The notes beneath the pieces are model-generated. The model ran no database searches and was not told where the DNA came from. It worked only from the letters and a program-made list of their open reading frames with translations. The translations under genes were made by a program, and so were the position numbers. DNA of 38,280 nt, taken from positions 1 to 38,280 of the IMG/VR virus record IMGVR_UViG_3300037502_002216; one strand, given 5' to 3'. Position 1 is the stretch's first letter. Each line of letters begins with the position of its first letter. The stretch is from a virus. Positions 32,824 through 38,280 of the stretch are shown here, piece after piece.

Positions 32824-34095
32824 ATGGATACTATAACCGTAGAAAGTTTAGTCAAACACGGTAAGCATTTTTGCGTATTACCTTGGGTGCATTTTCATAG
32901 CTGGCCCGATGGGCGTGTAATGCCTTGTTGTGTTGCTGACAGTAGCATGCCAGTTGCTGATCTTAAAAATGGCGAATCTATAATCAATATGATGAATTCT
33001 GTTGATTATAAGAACTTGCGTAAGGCAATGATGAACGACGAGCCTGTTGCTGCATGTAAACGTTGCTATGACCTAGAGCTTATGGGCACATGGACTATGC
33101 GTCAAAGTCATAACAAGCGTAAGGGCCTTGAGTACGTAAAATATATTGCAGAAAATACATTAGACGACGGTAGCCTAATCGACTTTGAAATGAAATACAT
33201 GGATCTACGATTCAGTAGCATCTGTAATATGAAATGCCGTAGCTGTGGCCCCGGCTGCTCAAGTCAGTGGGCACAAGAATTTGTTGATCGTGTGGGAATG
33301 GAAAATTATGAAAAGTATTTCCACACTACAAAAATTGTAGTAAACGCCGCAGAAGAAATGAGTTTTATGAATAAACTGAAACCATATCTTAAGGACGTGA
33401 CTGAAGTTTATTTTGCAGGTGGCGAGATTGTTATCACGCCCGAGCATTATGAATGTTTAGACTACTGGATCGAAAATGGAATCAATGAAACAATTGAGTT
33501 AACTTATACGACCAACTTTAGTACATTAAAGGGGTATAAGGATAAAGACTTAATTGAATATTGGAAGAAATTCCCTAATCTGAAAATTTGGGCTAGCCTT
33601 GACGCACACGGTGAGGTAGCTGAATGTATCAGAAAGGGTACAGATTGGGATCGTATTGTTGGTAATATTAGGTTGTTAAAGGAACAAGTTCCTCATGCTG
33701 AATTTCAGATTACTCCAACTATCAGCATATGGAACGTGTTTACTTTTCCGGATTTCTTTGACTACATGGTCAAAGAAGGATTCATCGATACAAAGTCATG
33801 TCCTCGATTCAATCTAGCCACCAATCCATGGTATGCTAACATTATGATCCTACCCGTAAGTGTAAAACGTAGATTAGCAGAATTGTATCGAGTATATCAA
33901 AATCGTTATAAAGATAATGTAGATATCTACAACGGATTTAAGATGATTATCTACAATCTTACAGTAGGCGATGAAAATAAGGAAGGCATCAAGGAATTTA
34001 TTCAATTCAATAAAGAATTAGATGATTTTAGAAAAGAAAAATTAGAAGATGTTATACCTGAACTAAAAGAGGTGTTCGATTGGGCAAGAAGTTAA
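32824..34095 (+). CDS. Radical SAM protein with N-terminal twitch-like domain (3 of 3), GGEI variant
   Basis: This 423-residue paralogue of the preceding gene starts 3 bases after its stop behind a GGAG site. Auxiliary cysteines are C17 (FCVLPWVHFH), C35/C36 (VMPCCVAD), C78 and C81 (CKRCYD). Radical SAM cysteines are C134, C138 and C141 (CNMKCRSC), followed by an extra cysteine C145. The SAM-contact motif reads GGEI (199-202) where GGEP is usual; the substitution is tolerated in some families. The barrel continues with WASLDAHGEVAECIRKGTDW, matching SIDHYGERAELLRSGTDW in copy 2. Three paralogues in a row suggest either sequential steps on one substrate or several related substrates. Confidence 0.87.
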   Translation: MDTITVESLVKHGKHFCVLPWVHFHSWPDGRVMPCCVADSSMPVADLKNGESIINMMNSVDYKNLRKAMMNDEPVAACKRCYDLELMGTWTMRQSHNKRKGLEYVKYIAENTLDDGSLIDFEMKYMDLRFSSICNMKCRSCGPGCSSQWAQEFVDRVGMENYEKYFHTTKIVVNAAEEMSFMNKLKPYLKDVTEVYFAGGEIVITPEHYECLDYWIENGINETIELTYTTNFSTLKGYKDKDLIEYWKKFPNLKIWASLDAHGEVAECIRKGTDWDRIVGNIRLLKEQVPHAEFQITPTISIWNVFTFPDFFDYMVKEGFIDTKSCPRFNLATNPWYANIMILPVSVKRRLAELYRVYQNRYKDNVDIYNGFKMIIYNLTVGDENKEGIKEFIQFNKELDDFRKEKLEDVIPELKEVFDWARS

Positions 34096-35072
34096 TAGCC
34101 ATTGAAGCACCTGAACCCTATGTTGCAATTACATGGCAAGTAAACAATTTTTGTAACTTCAAATGCAGTTACTGTAATCCAGGTAATTGGGGAGGTAGTA
34201 ATCGCAATGAGGGCAATCTAGACAAATATCTAGAAAATCTAGGTATCATTGTTAATAGATATCGTAGCGCCGGCTATAAAAACTTTAAATTCTTTTTTAG
34301 TGGTGGTGAACCTACTGCGTGGGAAAATTTTATTCCTATCTGCGAATGGATACATGAAACATTACCCAAATCTACACTAGCTGTCAACACAAACTTAAGT
34401 CGCCCCACTGCATGGTGGGAAAAGAACTATCACTTATTTGATGATGTTGTTGCTAGTTTTCACGTTGAATGGGCGGATAAAAAGCGTTATGAAGCAAATT
34501 CAATATTGTTGTGCGACAAAGTAAATTATCTTTCTACTAAAATGCTTATGCATGAAGAAAGGTTTTGGGAAGTAGTCGAGTTTGCAGAACACTTGAAAAC
34601 AGTAATGCCCAATTATTTCATTGAATGGACTCCCCTGTACGATGAGTTGAGTCATGTTACGGGTCCATGGCAATATAAAGATCCAGCTAAGACTGAATTT
34701 TTTAAAACACACAACATCGAAATGAATTTTACGCTTCCTAAGCCCAATAAGCGTACAGAAAATACAGTAAGTTATAACAGATATGATGATAATTCTACTC
34801 AAGTATGTAATGCAAATGACCTAATAGTGAATGGTCAAAATTTTTACCGAGGTTGGAGTTGCAATGTAGGCGACTGTGTGTTTATTAATACTATCGGTGA
34901 AGTCAGCCTTGCTAGCTGCGGATTAGGTGGTTATGTAGGACATATATTAGATGATATAAGTCGTGTAGGTCCTAAACAAATTATTTGTAGAAAAGATATG
35001 TGTATGTGTGGAACAGACATTATCATTCCTAAATTCGATAATGATTGGAAAGAATCAAATGCAAAAAGATGA
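34080..35072 (+). CDS. Radical SAM protein with C-terminal cysteine cluster, TTG start
   Basis: This 330-residue protein differs from the three before it. The CxxxCxxC motif is at C25, C29 and C32 (CNFKCSYC), with FFFSGGEP ending at residue 78. There is no N-terminal auxiliary domain. Instead, cysteines C243, C261, C266, C280, C303, C308 and C310 lie in the last 90 residues, in a GWSCNVGDCVFINTIGEV / LASCGLGG / CRKDMCMCGTD pattern reminiscent of SPASM or twitch domains. No ATG precedes the motif. A TTG at 34080 has an excellent AAAGAGGT site (34066-34073) and overlaps the upstream gene by 16 bases, so it is the likely start. Substrate unknown. Confidence 0.85.
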   Translation: MGKKLIAIEAPEPYVAITWQVNNFCNFKCSYCNPGNWGGSNRNEGNLDKYLENLGIIVNRYRSAGYKNFKFFFSGGEPTAWENFIPICEWIHETLPKSTLAVNTNLSRPTAWWEKNYHLFDDVVASFHVEWADKKRYEANSILLCDKVNYLSTKMLMHEERFWEVVEFAEHLKTVMPNYFIEWTPLYDELSHVTGPWQYKDPAKTEFFKTHNIEMNFTLPKPNKRTENTVSYNRYDDNSTQVCNANDLIVNGQNFYRGWSCNVGDCVFINTIGEVSLASCGLGGYVGHILDDISRVGPKQIICRKDMCMCGTDIIIPKFDNDWKESNAKR

Positions 35073-36375
35073 TCCTATTAAAATAGCTTATAGTTGGATT
35101 GGACCTCGAGGTCCAATCATCAATACTGAGCTACCTAATATTCTTAGTTATTCTAACGTCGGTGAAGGATCATACACCGATTCGAATAAATTTTGGGCAG
35201 ATGATTTATACTGGAGAGTTTTCATGCACCATGGAAATTACCCGGTATCGCCTGCCTATCATATGCGTGAACATGATGTTTTTATCTATCCTTTTACATT
35301 GTCATGGAGAATTCAGTTTCAGAATTATTTCTTAAATGATGGTGGTGTTTTAGAATTCAGTCATACACCTAATCATATCACTCATCAAGTGAGACACCGA
35401 AATGGTTTCTTTTTAATTGATTATTCTCCTGAAGCTTTTGTACAAGAAGGACAATTACATGTGATGCATTCTTACTTTGGACATTATAATAAGATTCCAA
35501 TGGGTAAGATCATTTATATTACAGGATGTATGAATGTAGAAGAATTGTACAATAACTGGTGTACTAGAAATAATATACCAGACGATCCTATGCATAGGAT
35601 GATTGTGGTCCCGTTCGCAGTTTCGCAACACGCTATATCGACACAAATAAGTCAAGTAGAAGAACCGGTATATGATGAAACTGTTGTTCCTGAAAAACTA
35701 TTCTTATGCTGGAATAGAAGATTCAGATCACATAGGACACAGTTAGCATTAGCATTGGACAAAGCGGGACTGGTAGATAGAAGTTATTACAGTATGCATT
35801 TAACCGATCCCGAACTAAACTCTATGCATTTTAAAAATACAGTTGACTTGTATTCTAACCCATTGTTAAAATTAAGCAATAAAGATGTAGACAATTTTGT
35901 AAGCAAGTTGCCATTAGTCATCGACGGAGAAACACAGATCGTAAGAATGTGTGGTGACTTTGATAGAGCAGCAAAGAATTTCTATGAAAACAGTTTAGTC
36001 AGTATTATTACGGAAACAAACTATGAATTAAATGAATTGACTGCTACTGAAAAAACATGGAAGCCGGCTAAAGAAAAACATCCATTTATTATGGTTGGAT
36101 CTCCTGGCTCACTGAGAACACTGAGAAACTTTGGATTTCAAACTTTTGATGATTTTTGGGATGAAACTTATGATGAAATAGAAGATCCAAGACTTCGCAT
36201 GTTAAAAATTGTAGAAGTATGTAAAGAAATAGGAAGTTGGAATACTGAACAGATTTTAGACTTCAAACGTAGAGTTAAGCCTATAGTAGAACATAATTAC
36301 AATATGATTAAAACTAATAGTGCAAAAATATTGGCTGATAAAATCAGAGAAGCTATAGAAAAGAGAATCAAATGA
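35059..36375 (+). CDS. TEKTWKP-family protein, possibly a glycosyltransferase, 438 residues
   Basis: Possible starts are a GTG at 35008 and ATGs at 35041 and 35059. The last has GGAAAG 6 bases ahead and overlaps the upstream gene by 14 bases, so it is chosen. The N-terminal ~200 residues are aromatic-rich (IAYSWIGPRGPIINTELP) and unfamiliar. The C-terminal part holds KLFLCWNRRFRSHR, then SIITETNYEL, TEKTWKP at 330-336, HPFIMVGSPGSL and GFQTFDDFWDETYD at 359-372. This block recurs in many viral and bacterial surface-polysaccharide proteins and resembles the nucleotide-sugar side of fucosyltransferase-like (GT-B) folds, but I cannot be sure of the activity. A paralogue follows two genes later. 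Confidence 0.6.
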   Translation: MQKDDPIKIAYSWIGPRGPIINTELPNILSYSNVGEGSYTDSNKFWADDLYWRVFMHHGNYPVSPAYHMREHDVFIYPFTLSWRIQFQNYFLNDGGVLEFSHTPNHITHQVRHRNGFFLIDYSPEAFVQEGQLHVMHSYFGHYNKIPMGKIIYITGCMNVEELYNNWCTRNNIPDDPMHRMIVVPFAVSQHAISTQISQVEEPVYDETVVPEKLFLCWNRRFRSHRTQLALALDKAGLVDRSYYSMHLTDPELNSMHFKNTVDLYSNPLLKLSNKDVDNFVSKLPLVIDGETQIVRMCGDFDRAAKNFYENSLVSIITETNYELNELTATEKTWKPAKEKHPFIMVGSPGSLRTLRNFGFQTFDDFWDETYDEIEDPRLRMLKIVEVCKEIGSWNTEQILDFKRRVKPIVEHNYNMIKTNSAKILADKIREAIEKRIK

Positions 36376-37346
36376 AAAAAGTATTAGTATGTGGAGCCGG
36401 AGGATTTATTGGATCCCATTTAGTAGAAAAATTAAAACGTGATGGCCACTATGTTATAGGCGCTGATTTAAAATATCCCCTTTATAGTGAAACAGTAGCA
36501 GATAAATTTTATCAACTAGATTTGCGTAGTCAGCGAAACGTAGAACAACTAATTACATCAGATATTGATGAGGTATATCAACTAGCAGCAGATATGGGCG
36601 GAGCTGGCTATATATTTACTGGGCAACATGATGCCGATATTATGCATAACAGTGCTATGATTAATTTGAACGTACTTGACGAGATGCGTAAAAAAGGTGT
36701 CAAAAAAATCTTTTATAGTTCTAGTGCTTGTATGTATCCAAGTCACAATCAAGAGGATCCTGACAATCCGTTACTTAGCGAAGATAGTGCATATCCCGCA
36801 AATCCCGATAGTGAGTATGGTTGGGAAAAGTTATTCAGTGAGAGATTATATCTGAGCTATGCAAAAAATTATAGCTTTGATGTTCGTATAGCAAGATTTC
36901 ATAATGTATTTGGCCCATACGGGGCATGGAATAATGGCAAAGAGAAAGCACCCGCGGCTCTTTGTAGAAAAGTAGCAACTGTCGAGCCAGGCGGAACAAT
37001 TGAAATATGGGGTCCTGGCACTCAAACTCGGAGTTTTTTATACATCGATGAATGTGTAGAAGGAGTGCAAAGATTAATGACTAGTGAATTCACAGGTCCA
37101 GTAAATTTGGGAAGTGAACGCATGATAAGTATTAATCAGTTAGTGTTTTTGATAAGCAAGTTAGTTGGTAAATCGGTGTGCATAAAAAACGTACCCGGAC
37201 CAATGGGAGTCATGGGTAGAAACAGTGACAATAGATTAATCAGAGAAAAGTTGAATTGGTCTCCACAAGATAATCTTGAAGAGGGATTATTAAAAACTTA
37301 TAAATGGATTGAAGAACAAATCGCTGCAAATAGAAAAGACGTATAA
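36372..37346 (+). CDS. GDP-mannose 3,5-epimerase-like NAD-dependent sugar epimerase
   Basis: This is a full-length 324-residue short-chain dehydrogenase/epimerase. It has the nucleotide-binding GAGGFIG at 8-14, ADMGGAGYI at 73-81, SSSACMYPS with Cys120, Tyr149-xxx-Lys153 and NGKEKAPAALCRK with Lys192. These sit at a constant offset of 25 from the plant GDP-mannose 3,5-epimerase catalytic residues as I remember them (Cys145, Tyr174, Lys178, Lys217). Family stretches RSFLYIDECVEG and GPMGVMGRNSDN are also present. That enzyme converts GDP-D-mannose to GDP-L-galactose (and GDP-L-gulose). It overlaps the upstream gene by 4 bases (ATGA) and the next by 1. Among the enzymes here it has the best-supported specific function and points to a GDP-sugar pathway. 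Confidence 0.87.
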   Translation: MKKVLVCGAGGFIGSHLVEKLKRDGHYVIGADLKYPLYSETVADKFYQLDLRSQRNVEQLITSDIDEVYQLAADMGGAGYIFTGQHDADIMHNSAMINLNVLDEMRKKGVKKIFYSSSACMYPSHNQEDPDNPLLSEDSAYPANPDSEYGWEKLFSERLYLSYAKNYSFDVRIARFHNVFGPYGAWNNGKEKAPAALCRKVATVEPGGTIEIWGPGTQTRSFLYIDECVEGVQRLMTSEFTGPVNLGSERMISINQLVFLISKLVGKSVCIKNVPGPMGVMGRNSDNRLIREKLNWSPQDNLEEGLLKTYKWIEEQIAANRKDV

Positions 37347-38280
37347 TGATAAAAGCTTACTTAATACAAAAATTTCCAATACCCGGTGAGTCTGAATATT
37401 ACAGCAATCACATCAATAAAATAAAAGAAGAAAATCCTAATCTTATTGTAATTATTAGCTTAGGTGAGATTGATGTTGAGTATCTATTTGGTCCTATTAT
37501 GGATGGTGTAACCAATTGGCTAGTAGAAAACAACCGTATGATGTATGTACTTTGGGCCGGACCCGATAAAGAATTAAGACCTAATATTCGTGCAGTAAAC
37601 ACATTAGGTTCTGCTATGGGAAATATGCATTGTACAATGGGTTGTCAAGAAGCAGCGAGACAATTTAATTTAGTAAAAGATTCTACCAAATTATTTACAT
37701 GCTATAACAATAACGCCAAAGTAGAAAGATTAATGCTGGTAGACTCATTTGCCAAACACAACTTGCTGAAAGAAGGTATTGTAACATATAGATACCCTCA
37801 AACTAGATTACGAACCTCATGGAAATATCATGATGGTTCTAGACTTTTTGATGAAGAAGATTACACGATTAGTTCTAAACCTGAGTATAGTCCGGGATAT
37901 TTACCACGTAGTTACATGACAGGTTTCATTGATATTGTTACTGAAACAGATTGTCAAGAGGGATATTTTATACCTACTGAAAAAACAGCTAAACCATTGG
38001 GTGCATTGAAACCGTTTCTTGTATTATCAAGTAAAAATTATCACCAGTGGTTGTATGATGAGTATGGCATAGAAAAGTATGATGAAATATTTGATTATAG
38101 TTTTGATAACAAATCATCGATAGAAGATCGAATACAAGGAATAGTGGATAATTTAATTAGAATTAAAAAATTAATAAGCGAAAATCCTAATTACAAAGCA
38201 GAAATTTACAAGGCTTTAAAGAGGAAGCTATTAGAAAACAGATATAAATCAATCAATGTTCTTGAAATTTTAAAAGCAAA
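37346..38280 (+). CDS. Paralogue of the TEKTWKP-family protein, cut by window end
   Basis: The ATG overlaps the epimerase stop (TAATG), and the frame stays open for 311 codons to the window edge. An N-terminal segment (MIKAYLIQKFPIPGESEYYS) is followed by beta/alpha sequence. Then KLFTCYNNNAKVERLMLVDS aligns with KLFLCWNRRFRSHRTQLALA of the 438-residue protein, and IVTETDCQEGYFIPTEKTAKP (motif at 211-217) aligns with its TEKTWKP block. KPFLVLSS and a DEIFDYSFDNKSSIEDRI region also correspond. The two probably have the same chemistry, possibly glycosyl transfer to different acceptors. The C-terminus is missing, so total length is unknown. Confidence 0.7.
   Translation, partial: MIKAYLIQKFPIPGESEYYSNHINKIKEENPNLIVIISLGEIDVEYLFGPIMDGVTNWLVENNRMMYVLWAGPDKELRPNIRAVNTLGSAMGNMHCTMGCQEAARQFNLVKDSTKLFTCYNNNAKVERLMLVDSFAKHNLLKEGIVTYRYPQTRLRTSWKYHDGSRLFDEEDYTISSKPEYSPGYLPRSYMTGFIDIVTETDCQEGYFIPTEKTAKPLGALKPFLVLSSKNYHQWLYDEYGIEKYDEIFDYSFDNKSSIEDRIQGIVDNLIRIKKLISENPNYKAEIYKALKRKLLENRYKSINVLEILKA

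Noticed and set aside
35008-35058. Longer N-terminus for the TEKTWKP protein starting at GTG 35008
   Set aside because: The extra 17 residues overlap the preceding gene by a further 51 bases and lack a Shine-Dalgarno; the ATG at 35059 has GGAAAG at proper spacing.
35099-35335. Nested + strand frame of 78 codons inside the 438-residue gene
   Set aside because: It is out of frame with a good coding sequence and unsupported by a ribosome-binding site.
330-37602. Numerous open frames of 60-112 codons on the minus strand
   Set aside because: They all lie opposite long, clearly coding + strand genes, have no ribosome-binding sites or recognisable products, and are expected by chance in AT-rich DNA with this codon use.
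1-38280. tRNA genes, insertion sequences, integrase or attachment sites
   Set aside because: Coding sequence fills the window, spacers are at most about 55 bases and none contains a cloverleaf or terminal inverted repeats.

Overview
The window looks like part of the late region of a marine T4-like myovirus (tailed phage). Every gene reads on the + strand, the DNA is AT-rich, spacers are at most about 55 bases, and most neighbours overlap. The first recognisable genes are T4-type baseplate wedge proteins (gp25, then gp6). Several short spacers carry a TAAATA core like the T4 late promoter (TATAAATA). The styles of the tail-fibre, radical SAM and glycosyltransferase genes are ones I associate with marine T4-like phages. 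The exact phage and host (a SAR11 or OM43-type bacterium would be a guess) cannot be told from this sequence.

Region 1 (1-4149) is baseplate: the end of an unrecognised helical protein, gp25, and an enlarged gp6 of 1123 residues. Region 2 (4160-23956) is one uninterrupted 6598-codon gene in the place where T4 has gene 7. Its first ~3700 residues look like a baseplate-associated body with an inserted seven-bladed FG-GAP-type propeller. The rest is a mosaic of small beta modules: about 14 divergent copies of an ~75-90-residue unit, three copies of an exactly 45-residue cassette, and an Asp-box propeller. Some modules sit inside other domains, which suggests cassette-like insertion.

Region 3 (23973-26956) holds a 50-residue protein missed by ordinary length cut-offs, a 206-residue protein sharing its motif, a 405-residue fibre-like protein with a Peptidase_G2-like or chaperone-like C-terminus, and a 316-residue putative fibre protein.

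Region 4 (27004-38280, running off the end) is a tightly overlapping run of twelve genes, mostly enzymes. In order they are a small conserved-looking protein, two related GT-A-like glycosyltransferases, a small unknown, a third GT-like protein with a DGDN motif, three radical SAM proteins with the twitch-type auxiliary cysteine domain at the N-terminus, a fourth radical SAM protein with C-terminal cysteines, a TEKTWKP-family protein, a very convincing GDP-mannose 3,5-epimerase-like enzyme, and a truncated paralogue of the TEKTWKP protein. Read together they suggest that the phage makes, modifies and transfers an unusual sugar, perhaps onto its own tail or capsid or onto the host surface. That function is inference.

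No tRNA, CRISPR array, insertion sequence, integrase or origin was seen, and there is no gene-free stretch longer than about 60 bases.
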